DNA of 64,000 bases from positions 62,001 to 126,000 of the forward strand of contig JNWL01000005.1 of assembly GCA_000716465.1 (NCBI GenBank), read 5' to 3'. Within the stretch, counting starts at the first letter, position 1. Each line of letters starts with the position of its first letter. Source of the stretch: Streptomyces bikiniensis (GTDB taxonomy: Bacteria > Actinomycetota > Actinomycetes > Streptomycetales > Streptomycetaceae). Below the pieces are notes generated by a model that did not search any database, had not been told where the DNA came from, and worked only from the letters and a program-made list of their open reading frames with translations. The translations under genes were made by a program, and so were the position numbers. Shown in pieces: positions 22,388 through 31,002 of this stretch.

Positions 22388-22417
22388 ACGGTAGTCGGGC
22401 GGACTGACGCGGTTCAA
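22388..22417 (-). promoter_or_regulatory. dnaA promoter
   Basis: On the minus strand TTGAAC (22412-22417) and TACCGT (22388-22393) are spaced by 18 bases, a good housekeeping sigma-HrdB-type pair. It lies upstream of the dnaA GTG, with a DnaA box 4 bases before the -35 element. Confidence 0.7.
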
Positions 22418-22421
22418 GTTG

Positions 22422-22430
22422 TTGTCCACA
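22422..22430. promoter_or_regulatory. DnaA box in the dnaA promoter
   Basis: A perfect TTGTCCACA next to the -35 element of the dnaA promoter. Binding here would allow DnaA to repress its own gene, as described for Streptomyces dnaA. Confidence 0.8.
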
Positions 22431-22464
22431 GCCTGTGCACAATGGGGGGCGGCAACAGGTCGGT

Positions 22465-22494
22465 TTGACCGGATGGCGTAGCCGCGCGTACCGT
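22465..22494 (+). promoter_or_regulatory. Candidate rpmH promoter
   Basis: TTGACC (22465-22470) and TACCGT (22489-22494), separated by 18 bases, face rpmH. This fits a housekeeping promoter for the rpmH-rnpA-yidD-yidC operon. Confidence 0.6.
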
Positions 22495-22661
22495 AACCAG
22501 GTCGAGTTGTCGATGGCTGCTGCCGCCTGCCTCCGATGGGCAAAGATCACTCTCTGTGATCACGAAGCGGTGCACTCGGGCGTATTGCGAGCTACTCGTG
22601 GGCGCACGGTGACAGCCAGGCGATGTCCCGCCACCACCCGAATCATTTCTGGAGCCCCCGA

Positions 22662-22799
22662 GTGAGCAAGCGCACCTTCCAGCCGAACAACCGTCGTCGC
22701 GCCAAGACCCACGGCTTCCGCCTGCGCATGCGCACCCGTGCCGGCCGCGCCATCCTGGCGAACCGCCGTGCCAAGGGTCGCGCGAGCCTGTCCGCCTGA
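22662..22799 (+). CDS. rpmH: 50S ribosomal protein bL34
   Basis: A 45-residue, strongly basic ribosomal protein beginning [20 protein letters not shown] and ending AKGRASLSA, which is the complete L34 family sequence. The start is GTG with GGAG 7 bases upstream. It leads the rpmH-rnpA-yidD-yidC-jag-rsmG block and is divergent from dnaA, as in most bacteria. Confidence 0.98.
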   Translation: MSKRTFQPNNRRRAKTHGFRLRMRTRAGRAILANRRAKGRASLSA

Positions 22800-22820
22800 T
22801 CCACTTAAACAGGTCATGAC

Positions 22821-23192
22821 GTGCTGCCTACCGAGAATCGGCTGAGGCGGCGCGAGGACTTCGCAACCGCGGTACGCCGAGGGCGCCGGGCCGGTCGCCC
22901 GCTCCTCGTCGTCCACCTACGCAGCGGTGCAACGGACCCGCACGCGCCTGGGGAGAGCGCTCCCCCGACGCGTGCGGGTTTCGTCGTGAGCAAGGCCGTG
23001 GGCGGTGCGGTCGTACGCAACCAGGTGAAGCGTCGTCTGCGTCACCTCGTCCGCGACCGCCTCTCCGCACTGCCCCCCGGTAGCCTGGTGGTGGTACGGG
23101 CGTTGCCCGGAGCCGGCGACGCCGATCACGCACAGCTGGCCCGAGACCTGGACGCCGCTCTCCAGCGGCTCCTGGGAGGGGGCACGCGATGA
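22821..23192 (+). CDS. rnpA: Ribonuclease P protein component
   Basis: The protein subunit of RNase P, 123 residues, which assists the catalytic RNA in maturing tRNA 5' ends. It begins [20 protein letters not shown]. It carries the RNR motif region [22 protein letters not shown], where basic residues contact the leader and RNA. The GTG start lies 21 bases after the rpmH stop. The last 4 bases overlap yidD, indicating translational coupling. Confidence 0.97.
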   Translation: MLPTENRLRRREDFATAVRRGRRAGRPLLVVHLRSGATDPHAPGESAPPTRAGFVVSKAVGGAVVRNQVKRRLRHLVRDRLSALPPGSLVVVRALPGAGDADHAQLARDLDAALQRLLGGGTR

Positions 23193-23515
23193 AGTACCCG
23201 CTGCTGGCTCTCATCAAGCTGTACCAGTGGACGATCAGCCCCCTGCTGGGCCCCGTCTGCCGGTACTACCCGTCGTGTTCCCACTACGGATTCACGGCCA
23301 TCGACCGGCACGGCGCGATCAAGGGCACGGCCCTGACCGCCTGGCGCATCCTGCGGTGTAACCCGTGGTCGCCCGGCGGAGTGGACCACGTTCCCCCGCG
23401 GAAGCGCCCCCGCTGGCACGAAATGCTGCGGAACGCGTTGCGCGGCGACAAGGGCGGGTCCACCGCCGAGACGAGCCCGGCCGCAGAGACCTCGCCCAAT
23501 GCTCAAGGAGCCTGA
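23189..23515 (+). CDS. yidD: Membrane protein insertion efficiency factor YidD
   Basis: A 108-residue YidD family protein that helps YidC insert membrane proteins. The family core is complete: [34 protein letters not shown] with the conserved [10 protein letters not shown] cysteines, followed by [19 protein letters not shown]-terminal tail of about 30 residues is variable. The ATG overlaps the rnpA stop, and yidC starts 3 bases after it. Confidence 0.95.
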   Translation: MKYPLLALIKLYQWTISPLLGPVCRYYPSCSHYGFTAIDRHGAIKGTALTAWRILRCNPWSPGGVDHVPPRKRPRWHEMLRNALRGDKGGSTAETSPAAETSPNAQGA

Positions 23516-23518
23516 TTA

Positions 23519-24844
23519 GTGGACACGATTGCCAGTCTGTTCAGCTTCATCACCTGGCCCGTTTCCTGGGTCATCGTCCAGTTCCACAAGGTGTACGGAG
23601 CGATCTTCGGTCCCGACACCGGGTGGGCCTGGGGTCTGTCCATCGTGTCCCTCGTGGTCCTGATCCGCATCTGTCTGATCCCGCTCTTCGTGAAGCAGAT
23701 CAAGTCGACGCGGAACATGCAGGCGCTCCAGCCGAAGATGAAGGCGATCCAGGAGCGCTACAAGAGCGACAAGCAGCGTCAGTCCGAAGAGATGATGAAG
23801 CTGTACAAGGAGACGGGCACCAACCCGCTCTCCTCGTGCCTTCCCATCCTGGCCCAGTCGCCGTTCTTCTTCGCCCTCTACCACGTGCTGTCCAACATCG
23901 CGTCGGGCAAGGAGATCGGCGTGATGAACCAGGCGCTGGTCGACAGTGCCCGGCAGGCCCACATCTTCGGCGCCCCGATCGCGGCGAAGTTCATGGACAG
24001 CCCGGAGAAGGTCGAGGCCCTCAACGCCTCGCTGACCGACGTCCGCATCGTCACCGCCATCATGATCATCCTGATGTCGGCCTCGCAGTTCTTCACCCAG
24101 CGCCAGCTGATGATGAAGAACGTCGACCTCTCGGTGAAGACCCCGTACATGCAGCAGCAGAAGATGCTCATGTACATCTTCCCGGTGATCTTCGCCGTCA
24201 TGGGCATCAACTTCCCCGTCGGTGTCCTCGTCTACTGGCTGACCACCAACGTGTGGACCATGGGCCAGCAGATGTACGTGATCAACCAGAACCCGACGCC
24301 GGGCAGCAAGGCCCAGGACGCCTACCTCCAGCGCCTGCTCAAGAGCGTCATCCACCACGGCGAGGTCCGCGGCCGGCGCCGGAAGAGCGTCGTCAAGGTC
24401 ATCGTCGCCAAGGGCAGCGACCGCAACGAGAACGAGCGCCGCTTCTTCGGAGGCCTCGCCAAGGCCGGGTTCGTCGCCCAGGCCGACGGCAGCGTGATCA
24501 AGGGCGACACCCTCCCGGCCGAGGCCGAGGGTGCCGCCGCCAAGCGCCAGCAGCCCAAGCGCCAGACCAAGGCCCAGCGCCAGGCCGCCGCGGCCCAGGC
24601 GACCGTCTCCAAGGACGCCGGAGAAGCCTCCGAGCCGGCCGCCGAGAAGGCGACCACCTCGCTGGAGAAGAAGCCCCAGGGCCCGGCCAAGAGCGATGCC
24701 TCCGGTGCCGACGCGAAGGACGGGGCCCAGGGCGACAAGCCCGCGCGTCCGAGCCGTGCCAACTCCGGCGGCTCCCGGCAGCAGGGCAAGACCGGCCAGC
24801 GCAAGGGCCAGCAGCGGCCCAAGCACCCGTCCTCCAAGAAGTAA
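23519..24844 (+). CDS. yidC: Membrane protein insertase YidC/Oxa1
   Basis: A 441-residue insertase of the Gram-positive type, lacking the large periplasmic domain of the E. coli protein. Five hydrophobic segments are visible between about residues 5 and 245. The essential arginine lies in [23 protein letters not shown] long basic C-terminal tail (from about 280) is rich in Lys, Ala and Gln and probably binds ribosomes. No lipoprotein signal is seen. The start is GTG, 3 bases downstream of yidD. Confidence 0.96.
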   Translation: MDTIASLFSFITWPVSWVIVQFHKVYGAIFGPDTGWAWGLSIVSLVVLIRICLIPLFVKQIKSTRNMQALQPKMKAIQERYKSDKQRQSEEMMKLYKETGTNPLSSCLPILAQSPFFFALYHVLSNIASGKEIGVMNQALVDSARQAHIFGAPIAAKFMDSPEKVEALNASLTDVRIVTAIMIILMSASQFFTQRQLMMKNVDLSVKTPYMQQQKMLMYIFPVIFAVMGINFPVGVLVYWLTTNVWTMGQQMYVINQNPTPGSKAQDAYLQRLLKSVIHHGEVRGRRRKSVVKVIVAKGSDRNENERRFFGGLAKAGFVAQADGSVIKGDTLPAEAEGAAAKRQQPKRQTKAQRQAAAAQATVSKDAGEASEPAAEKATTSLEKKPQGPAKSDASGADAKDGAQGDKPARPSRANSGGSRQQGKTGQRKGQQRPKHPSSKK

Positions 24845-24875
24845 GCCTCCCCCCGACGCAAGAAGGAGCCCGTCC

Positions 24876-25388
24876 GTGACGGAAGGCACCACCTCCGCCG
24901 CCGCCGAGGGTGGCGACACCCTGACCCGCCTGGAGCAGGAGGGTGAGATCGCGGCCGACTACCTCGAAGGTCTGCTCGACATCGCCGACCTCGACGGCGA
25001 CATCGACATGGACGTCGAGGCGGACCGGGCAGCGGTCTCGATCATCAGCGACTCCGGCAGCCGTGACCTCCAGAAGCTCGTGGGTCGCGACGGCGAGGTC
25101 CTGGAGGCGCTTCAGGAGCTGACCCGGCTGGCCGTGCACCGGGAGACCGGCGACCGCAGCCGTCTGATGCTCGACATCGCCGGTTTCCGGGCCAAGAAGC
25201 GTTCCGAGCTCGCCGAGCTGGGTGCCAAGGCCGCGGCCGAGGTGAAGGCTGGCGGGCAGCCGGTCAAGCTGGATCCGATGACGCCGTTCGAGCGCAAGGT
25301 CGTGCACGACGCGATCGCCGCCGCCGGTCTGCGCAGCGAGTCCGAGGGCGAGGAGCCGCAGCGCTTCGTCGTCGTGCTCCCGGCCTGA
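24876..25388 (+). CDS. jag: Jag/KhpB family RNA-binding protein
   Basis: A 170-residue protein with a KH-type domain (LVGRDGEVLEALQELTRLAV, with the GxxG loop as GRDG) followed by an R3H domain (ERKVVHDAIAAAGLRSESEG). The N-terminal Jag domain of firmicutes is absent. The GTG at 24876 has AGGAG 9 bases before it. It follows yidC by 31 bases, the conserved order. The family binds RNA and affects cell shape and division in some bacteria; the role here is not known. Confidence 0.95.
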   Translation: MTEGTTSAAAEGGDTLTRLEQEGEIAADYLEGLLDIADLDGDIDMDVEADRAAVSIISDSGSRDLQKLVGRDGEVLEALQELTRLAVHRETGDRSRLMLDIAGFRAKKRSELAELGAKAAAEVKAGGQPVKLDPMTPFERKVVHDAIAAAGLRSESEGEEPQRFVVVLPA

Positions 25389-25405
25389 ACCCCTCACGCA
25401 GTCCC

Positions 25406-25431
25406 GGCCCCGTCTGTTCGCAGGCGGGGCC
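25406..25431 (+). terminator. Hairpin after jag
   Basis: An 11-bp stem (25406-25416 with 25421-25431, one G-T pair) with a TTCG loop, followed by GATCTTTGT. It probably terminates part of the rpmH-jag transcripts before rsmG. Confidence 0.8.
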
Positions 25432-25506
25432 GATCTTTGTCAGCCTGATAGTCAGCCACCACAGTGCGCTCGCACGTCATGCGTGCGGTACGGAAGGACG
25501 GTTCCC

Positions 25507-26223
25507 GTGACGGAGGCAGCGGAGCTCCCCGAGGCGCCGGAGCAGGCACGGACAGTCTTCGGTGAGTACTTCCCGGAGGCCGTGCGGTACGCCGAGCTCC
25601 TCGCGGACGCGGGTGTGAAGCGTGGTCTGATCGGCCCGCGCGAGGTCCCGAGGCTCTGGGAACGCCATCTGCTGAACTGCGCCGTCCTCTCGGAGGTCGT
25701 GCCCGAGGGCGTCACCGTCTGCGACGTCGGCTCGGGCGCAGGTCTGCCCGGCATCCCCCTGGCCCTGGTCCGGCCCGACCTGAAGATCACCCTCCTGGAA
25801 CCGCTGCTGCGCCGGACGAACTTCCTCCAAGAGGTGGTCGAGCTGCTCGGCCTCGACCATGTGACCGTGGTCCGGGGGCGCGCCGAGGAGATGCTCGGCA
25901 AGATCACGCCCGTGCACGTGGTGACCGCGCGCGCGGTGGCCCCGCTGGACCGCCTCGCCGGCTGGGGCGTTCCCCTGCTGCGCCCGTACGGGGAGATGCT
26001 GGCGCTCAAGGGCGACACCGCGCAGGAGGAGATCGACGGAGCCCGCGCCGCGCTCTCCCGGCTCGGCGTGGTGGAGACCTCGGTGCTGCACGTGGGCGAG
26101 GGGATCGTCGACCCCCTGTCCACCGTCGTCCGAGTGGAGGTCGGCGAGAGCCCCGGTGGCGTGCGGTTCGCCGCCAAGCGGGCCAAGGCCGCCCGTACGA
26201 GCAAGACCCGCCGACGCCGCTGA
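25507..26223 (+). CDS. rsmG: 16S rRNA (guanine-N7) methyltransferase RsmG
   Basis: A SAM-dependent methyltransferase of 238 residues that modifies G527 (E. coli numbering) of 16S rRNA; loss gives low-level streptomycin resistance and can raise antibiotic production in Streptomyces. The SAM motif is VCDVGSGAGLPGIPLALVRP (about 74-93). FGEYFPEAVRYAELLADAGVKRGLIGPREVPRLWERHLLNC is the family N-terminus. The GTG at 25507 is chosen because GGAAGGA precedes it. The C-terminus is basic (KRAKAARTSKTRRRR). Confidence 0.96.
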   Translation: MTEAAELPEAPEQARTVFGEYFPEAVRYAELLADAGVKRGLIGPREVPRLWERHLLNCAVLSEVVPEGVTVCDVGSGAGLPGIPLALVRPDLKITLLEPLLRRTNFLQEVVELLGLDHVTVVRGRAEEMLGKITPVHVVTARAVAPLDRLAGWGVPLLRPYGEMLALKGDTAQEEIDGARAALSRLGVVETSVLHVGEGIVDPLSTVVRVEVGESPGGVRFAAKRAKAARTSKTRRRR

Positions 26224-26228
26224 CGGAA

Positions 26229-26259
26229 GCCCGTCGGCGGGAGGCCCCTGCCGACGGGC
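26229..26259 (+). terminator. Hairpin after rsmG
   Basis: A perfect 10-bp inverted repeat GCCCGTCGGC / GCCGACGGGC with an 11-base loop begins 6 bases after the rsmG stop. There is no T-run, but position and strength suggest a terminator before parA. Confidence 0.6.
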
Positions 26260-26317
26260 GTCGCATACGTCCCATTTCGGAGTGTCGACCGGCCCCGGCA
26301 GGGTGGCACGGGCATGG

Positions 26318-26333
26318 TGTTTCACGTGAAACA
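26318..26333. promoter_or_regulatory. parS site
   Basis: A perfect TGTTTCACGTGAAACA palindrome, the Streptomyces parS consensus bound by ParB. It lies in the rsmG-parA gap. Confidence 0.95.
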
Positions 26334-26493
26334 TCGCTCACTGCTGCAGGGGATCATCAGTCGTGGCCGTGCGACCGCCGCGCCCCGGGACCGTAGGCCC
26401 CGCGTGAATCCACCCGCGAGGGTTACGGGGATGTCCACAGAGGTGGATTCATCCACAGAACCCCCGACCTCGCTGGTTCGTGACCCCGAAAGC

Positions 26494-27588
26494 ATGGCAG
26501 GCTCTCCTCATCGCGAGCCCGAAGTCGAGGAGAGTGAATCCTTGCGGTCCGACGCCAACATCGCGGGACCGATGACCGATCCGGTCCCCGGTCCCCGAAC
26601 CGAATCGGTAGGGGGTGATGTTTCACGTGAAACATCGCCTCCCATGGAAACGCCGCCCCCCATGGACGACACCCCCATCGGCCGCGCTGCCCAGATGGCA
26701 GTAGAGGCCCTGGGGCGTGCCGGCGAAGGGCTTCCCCGTCCGGCCCGGACTCGCGTCATGGTGGTGGCCAATCAGAAGGGCGGCGTGGGCAAGACGACCA
26801 CGACGGTCAACCTTGCCGCCTCCCTGGCCCTGCACGGCGCCCGTGTCCTGGTCATCGACCTGGACCCGCAGGGAAACGCCTCCACGGCACTCGGCATCGA
26901 CCATCACGCCAGCGTCCCCTCGATCTACGACGTCCTCGTGGACAGCCGGCCGCTCTCCGAAGTGGTGCAGCCCGTGATGGACGTGGAAGGCCTCTTCTGT
27001 GCCCCCGCCACCATCGATCTCGCCGGAGCCGAGATCGAGCTGGTGTCGCTGGTGGCGCGCGAGAGCCGCCTCCAGCGGGCGATCCAGGCCTATGAGCAAC
27101 CGCTGGACTACATCCTGATCGATTGCCCGCCCTCGCTCGGCCTGCTCTCGGTGAACGCCCTGGTGGCGGGGGCCGAGGTGCTGATCCCGATCCAGTGCGA
27201 GTACTACGCCCTCGAAGGCCTCGGTCAGCTCCTGAAGAACGTCGACCTGGTCCGCGGGCACCTCAACCCCGCGCTCCACGTCTCGACGATCCTGCTCACC
27301 ATGTACGACGGTCGGACGAGGCTCGCCTCGCAGGTCGCCGAGGAGGTGCGCACCCACTTCGGCAAAGAGGTGCTGCGGACCAGCATCCCCCGGTCCGTCC
27401 GTATCTCGGAGGCGCCGAGCTACGGCCAGACGGTGATCACGTACGATCCGGGCTCCAGCGGTGCCCTGTCGTACATCGAAGCGGCTCGTGAGATCGCCCT
27501 TCGGGGCGTCACCGTGAACTATGACGCCCAGCACGCACGTGTCGGGCACCAGAACCATCAGCGCAGCATGTCGGAGGGAATTCAGTGA
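26494..27588 (+). CDS. parA: Chromosome partitioning ATPase ParA
   Basis: A Walker-type ATPase of 364 residues that moves ParB-bound origins and, in Streptomyces, assembles along aerial hyphae before sporulation. The deviant Walker A motif [10 protein letters not shown] begins about residue 94, and [15 protein letters not shown] and other ParA motifs follow. The first 85 residues are Pro/Glu-rich and poorly conserved. The start is uncertain. ATG 26494 gives a length near that of S. coelicolor ParA, while in-frame starts also exist at 26431 and 26314. A parS site lies inside the coding region. The stop overlaps the parB start by 4 bases. Confidence 0.93.
   Translation: MAGSPHREPEVEESESLRSDANIAGPMTDPVPGPRTESVGGDVSRETSPPMETPPPMDDTPIGRAAQMAVEALGRAGEGLPRPARTRVMVVANQKGGVGKTTTTVNLAASLALHGARVLVIDLDPQGNASTALGIDHHASVPSIYDVLVDSRPLSEVVQPVMDVEGLFCAPATIDLAGAEIELVSLVARESRLQRAIQAYEQPLDYILIDCPPSLGLLSVNALVAGAEVLIPIQCEYYALEGLGQLLKNVDLVRGHLNPALHVSTILLTMYDGRTRLASQVAEEVRTHFGKEVLRTSIPRSVRISEAPSYGQTVITYDPGSSGALSYIEAAREIALRGVTVNYDAQHARVGHQNHQRSMSEGIQ
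26619..26634. promoter_or_regulatory. parS site inside parA
   Basis: A perfect TGTTTCACGTGAAACA lies within the disordered N-terminal part of the parA reading frame, where it encodes VSRET. It is a full consensus ParB site. Confidence 0.95.
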
Positions 27589-28565
27589 GTGAGCGACGTA
27601 GGGGATTGGGGCCGCGTGGGCTCGGTTCGCTGATCCCGCAGAGCGCTCCGTCTCCCGAGTCGGCGGTGGCATGGGCCGAGGCCGTGAAGACGGTCGAGCC
27701 GCAGGCCCCCGCCGGGGCGTACTTCACCGAGATCCCGATCGACGCCATCGTGCCCAACCGGCACCAGCCGCGGCAGATCTTCGACGAGGACGCTCTCGCG
27801 GAGCTGGTCACCTCCATCAAGGAGGTCGGTCTGCTCCAGCCCGTGGTGGTGCGCAAGGCCGACGGCGACCGCTATGAGCTCGTCATGGGCGAGCGTCGTC
27901 TGCGGGCCTCCACGACGGCGGGCCTGGAGCGGATCCCGGCGATCGTCCGGGAGACCGACGACGAGAAGATGCTCCTGGACGCCCTCCTGGAGAACCTCCA
28001 CCGGGCGCAGCTGAACGCGATCGAGGAGGCGCACGCCTACGAGCAACTGCTCAAGGACTTCGGCTGCACGCACGATCAGCTCGCGGACCGGATCGGACGC
28101 TCCCGCCCGCAGATCTCCAACACGCTGCGTCTGCTGCGTCTCTCTCCCCCGGTGCAGCGCCGGGTCGCCGCCGGGGTGCTCTCCGCCGGCCACGCACGGG
28201 CCCTGCTCGGCGTGGAGGACGGGGAGGCCCAGGACAAGCTGGCGGCCCGGATCGTCGCCGAGGGCCTCTCGGTGCGTTCCGTCGAGGAGATCGTGAGCCT
28301 CATGGGCTCCGAGGAGACCGCCGGTGCGGTCAAGCCGAAGAAGCCGCGAGCCGGTGCCCGCGTCTCGCCCGCCCTCACGGACCTGGCCACCCGGCTCTCG
28401 GACCGCTTCGAGACCCGGGTGAAGGTCGACCTGGGGCAGAAGAAGGGCAAGATCGTCGTGGAGTTCGCCTCCATGGACGACCTGGAGCGGATCCTCTCGA
28501 CCCTGGCTCCCGGCGAGGGCCGGGTCCTGGACCAGAAGAAGGTGGAGCAGGGCGCCAAGGGCTGA
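27585..28565 (+). CDS. parB: Chromosome partitioning protein ParB
   Basis: The CTP-dependent DNA clamp that loads at parS, 326 residues. The N-terminus [18 protein letters not shown] resembles the ParA-contact region. The CTP-binding boxes appear as HQPRQIFD and MGERRLRAS, followed by the helix-turn-helix [20 protein letters not shown]. The C-terminal dimerisation domain ends [20 protein letters not shown]. The GTG start overlaps the parA stop (GTGA), with GGAGGG upstream. Ten parS sites in this window are its likely loading points. Confidence 0.97.
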   Translation: MSERRRGLGPRGLGSLIPQSAPSPESAVAWAEAVKTVEPQAPAGAYFTEIPIDAIVPNRHQPRQIFDEDALAELVTSIKEVGLLQPVVVRKADGDRYELVMGERRLRASTTAGLERIPAIVRETDDEKMLLDALLENLHRAQLNAIEEAHAYEQLLKDFGCTHDQLADRIGRSRPQISNTLRLLRLSPPVQRRVAAGVLSAGHARALLGVEDGEAQDKLAARIVAEGLSVRSVEEIVSLMGSEETAGAVKPKKPRAGARVSPALTDLATRLSDRFETRVKVDLGQKKGKIVVEFASMDDLERILSTLAPGEGRVLDQKKVEQGAKG

Positions 28566-28608
28566 CCCACGAGCTTCTTCGCCTCCCCGCTTCCATGAGG
28601 TTCCTGAG

Positions 28609-28647
28609 GGCGGGCCGTGCTCCGGTTCCACCGGGGCACGGCCCGCC
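28609..28647 (+). terminator. Terminator of parAB
   Basis: A perfect 12-bp inverted repeat (28609-28620 with 28636-28647) lies 44 bases after parB and is followed by CTTTG. It is the probable end of the parAB transcript. Confidence 0.8.
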
Positions 28648-28740
28648 CTTTGCCTGGGGACGGTGTCCTCCCGATCGCCCGGTCGATACGATTTCGGGAG
28701 GCACATCCGTACGCGAAGGCGAGGGAAGCGAGGAACGGCC

Positions 28741-29358
28741 GTGGGGCGTCGGCTCGTACCGCTCACGCTGGACAACCTTCCGGACCTCCCCAAGCGGTGT
28801 CGCTCCTGTGTCTTCTGGGAGCTCGACCCGGTCAGCGGTGAGGCCGCCGTGAAGGCGGGGCGTTCGGAGTGGGAGAAGGAGTCCTGGATCTCGGCGGTGC
28901 TCCTGGAATGGGGCTCCTGCGGGCGGGTGGTCTATGTGGACGAGGTGCCGGTCGGCTACGTCCTCTACGCTCCCCCGGCCTATGTGCCGCGCTCGACGTC
29001 CTTTCCGACGAGCCCCGTGGCGGCGGATGCCGTTCAGCTGATGACCTCGTGGATCATGCCGGGGTATCAGGGGCAGGGCCTGGGGCGCGTGATGGTGCAG
29101 ACCGTGGCCAAGGACGTGCTGCGGCGGGGCTTCAAGGCGATCGAGGCGTTCGGGGACGCCCGGTGGAAGGAACCGGCCTGTGTGCTGCCGGCCGACCATC
29201 TGCTCGCGGTGGGCTTCAAGACCGTCCGGCCACACCATGCCTTTCCCCGCATGCGACTGGACCTCAGGACGACGCTCTCCTGGAAGGAGGATGTCGAGAT
29301 GGCTCTGGACCGCCTGCTCGGAGCCGTACAGAAGGAGCCCGCCCTGCGGCCCCTCTAG
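28741..29358 (+). CDS. GNAT family N-acetyltransferase
   Basis: A 205-residue protein with the acetyl-CoA binding signature in SWIMPGYQGQGLGRVMVQ (Q/RxxGxG/A). An N-terminal CRSCVFWEL motif with two cysteines is characteristic of this Streptomyces family found beside parB. The GTG at 28741 was chosen from the family-like start GRRLVPLTLDNLPDLP, with AGGAA upstream. The substrate is unknown. It is convergent with trxA. Confidence 0.85.
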   Translation: MGRRLVPLTLDNLPDLPKRCRSCVFWELDPVSGEAAVKAGRSEWEKESWISAVLLEWGSCGRVVYVDEVPVGYVLYAPPAYVPRSTSFPTSPVAADAVQLMTSWIMPGYQGQGLGRVMVQTVAKDVLRRGFKAIEAFGDARWKEPACVLPADHLLAVGFKTVRPHHAFPRMRLDLRTTLSWKEDVEMALDRLLGAVQKEPALRPL

Positions 29359-29429
29359 GGTCTGTCCAGCGGAGCAGGGTCGGGTAGGCCCTAGGCCCGG
29401 ATGCGAGGATTCGGCTTCGGATACGAGAA

Positions 29430-29457
29430 CGGCCCGCCCCCGTGAGGGAGCGGGCCG
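29430..29457. terminator. Hairpin between convergent GNAT and trxA
   Basis: An 8-bp inverted repeat CGGCCCGC / GCGGGCCG lies between two converging genes; both could use it as a terminator. The T-run is weak on either side. Confidence 0.6.
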
Positions 29458-29474
29458 CTGCTGTTCCACCTGAA

Positions 29475-29490
29475 TGTTTCACGTGAAACG
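29475..29490. promoter_or_regulatory. parS site
   Basis: TGTTTCACGTGAAACG matches parS in the core 14 bases. It sits in the gap between the convergent GNAT and trxA genes. Confidence 0.92.
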
Positions 29491-29501
29491 GCGAAGGGGC
29501 A

Positions 29502-29834
29502 TCAGGCCTTGGGGGCCTCGACGAAGCCCTCCAGGTCGCGCAGGATGGCGGCCTTCGGCTTGGCGCCGACGATGGTCTTCACGACCTCGCCGCCCTGGTA
29601 GACGTTCAGCGTCGGGATGGACATGACGCCGTACTTGGCGGCCGTGGCGGGGTTCTGGTCGATGTTGAGCTTCACGACCTCGATCTCGCCGTGCTCGGCG
29701 GCGATCGCCTCAAGCGACGGGGCGATCTGACGGCACGGACCGCACCACTCGGCCCAGAAGTCCACCAGAACGGGCTTGCCGCTCTTGAGGACTTCCTCTT
29801 CGAAGGTGGCGTCGGTCACGGACTTCAGGGCCAC
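29502..29834 (-). CDS. trxA: Thioredoxin
   Basis: A 110-residue thioredoxin with the redox site WCGPC in [19 protein letters not shown], the cis-proline region [10 protein letters not shown] and a GAKPK loop. It reduces disulfides in cytoplasmic proteins and in the anti-sigma factor RsrA that controls sigma-R. It is 47 bases downstream of trxB and is expected to be transcribed from the sigma-R promoter in front of trxB. Confidence 0.97.
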   Translation of the reverse strand: MALKSVTDATFEEEVLKSGKPVLVDFWAEWCGPCRQIAPSLEAIAAEHGEIEVVKLNIDQNPATAAKYGVMSIPTLNVYQGGEVVKTIVGAKPKAAILRDLEGFVEAPKA

Positions 29835-29881
29835 AGTGGCCTCCTTGAACTCGCGGGGTGTGGGTGGGGAAAGGGCAGAGG

Positions 29882-30865
29882 TCAGACCACGGGGGTCTCG
29901 GCCAGCTTCTCGGGCTCGGCCACCTTCTCGGTGTCGGCGAGCGCGGCCAGGAAGCGCTCGGCATCGAGCGCGGCGGAGCAGCCGGTGCCGGCGGCCGTGA
30001 TGGCCTGGCGGTAGGTGTGGTCGACGACGTCACCGGCGCCGAAGACACCCGGGAGGTTCGTACGCGTCGACGGGGCGGCGACCTTGAGGTAGCCCTCGTC
30101 GTCCAGGTCCAGCTGGCCCTTGAACAGCTCGGTCCGCGGGTCGTGGCCCACGGCGATGAAGAGGCCGGTGACCGGGAGCTCACGAGTCACGCCGGTCTTC
30201 GTGTCGCGCAGGGTCACACCGCTCAGCTTCTGGTCGCCGTGGATTGTGGTGACCTCGCTGTCCCAGGCGAAGGAGATCTTCGGGTCGGCGAAGGCGCGGT
30301 CCTGCATGGCCTTCGAGGCGCGCAGGGTGTCGCGGCGGTGGACGATCGTGACGGACTTGGCGAAGCGCGAGAGGAAGGTGGCCTCCTCGATCGCGGTGTC
30401 GCCGCCGCCGACGACGGCGATGTCCTGGTCCTTGAAGAAGAAGCCGTCGCAGGTGGCGCACCAGGAGACGCCGCGGCCGGAGAGGGTGTCCTCATTGGGG
30501 AGGCCGAGCTTGCGGTGCTGGGAGCCCGTGGTGACGATGACGGCCTTGGCGCGGTGCACGGTGCCGGCGGTGTCGGTGACGGTCTTGATCTCACCGGTCA
30601 GGTCCACGGCGACCACGTCGTCGGGGACGAGCTCGGCGCCGAAGCGCTCGGCCTGGGCCCGCATGTTGTCCATCAGGTCCGGGCCCATGATGCCGTCGCG
30701 GAAGCCGGGAAAGTTCTCGACCTCGGTCGTGTTCATCAGGGCGCCACCGGCGGTGACCGCACCCTCGAAGACCAGCGGCTTCAGCGACGCTCGGGCCGTG
30801 TAGAGCGCAGCGGTGTATCCCGCAGGCCCCGAGCCGATGATGATCACATTACGGACGTCGCTCAC
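29882..30865 (-). CDS. trxB: Thioredoxin reductase
   Basis: A flavoprotein of 327 residues that uses NADPH to reduce thioredoxin. The FAD motif [18 protein letters not shown] is at the N-terminus. The redox pair is CATC in [12 protein letters not shown], the NADPH site is [12 protein letters not shown], and [15 protein letters not shown] closes the FAD site. The GTG at 30865 gives the usual length, while the frame to 30937 runs into the promoter. A sigma-R type promoter lies 71 bases upstream. Confidence 0.97.
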   Translation of the reverse strand: MSDVRNVIIIGSGPAGYTAALYTARASLKPLVFEGAVTAGGALMNTTEVENFPGFRDGIMGPDLMDNMRAQAERFGAELVPDDVVAVDLTGEIKTVTDTAGTVHRAKAVIVTTGSQHRKLGLPNEDTLSGRGVSWCATCDGFFFKDQDIAVVGGGDTAIEEATFLSRFAKSVTIVHRRDTLRASKAMQDRAFADPKISFAWDSEVTTIHGDQKLSGVTLRDTKTGVTRELPVTGLFIAVGHDPRTELFKGQLDLDDEGYLKVAAPSTRTNLPGVFGAGDVVDHTYRQAITAAGTGCSAALDAERFLAALADTEKVAEPEKLAETPVV

Positions 30866-30935
30866 GGGTTTCTTCCTCGTCTCTGCAGACTGCCACTGCC
30901 TACGGGGGCGGTTGTCTCGGTCGCTCACCCCACCC

Positions 30936-30961
30936 AACGGATCCTAAGGGGCGTGCATTCC
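30936..30961 (-). promoter_or_regulatory. Sigma-R type promoter of trxBA
   Basis: On the minus strand GGGAAT (its last five bases at 30957-30961) and GTT (30936-30938) are spaced exactly 18 bases, the consensus for the thiol-stress sigma factor SigR. In S. coelicolor trxBA is a founding member of that regulon. Position relative to trxB is right. Confidence 0.88.
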
Positions 30962-31002
30962 CGACACCGCCGCGCGGCACGTGACCGGGACGGGAAGAGG
31001 GG

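Larger units (their letters stand above)
22266..22661. other. Divergent dnaA / rpmH promoter region
   Basis: No gene is present. The gap holds a minus-strand promoter for dnaA with a DnaA box beside it, and a plus-strand promoter candidate for rpmH (both listed separately). It also holds a second box-like TGTGCACAA at 22434-22442. Transcription of dnaA from this promoter would give a leader of somewhat over 100 bases. Confidence 0.75.

Noticed and set aside
22266..22550. Longer dnaA start at 22550
   Set aside because: The upstream frame covers the promoter and DnaA box, and its translated sequence does not resemble domain I of DnaA, which begins at the GTG at 22265.
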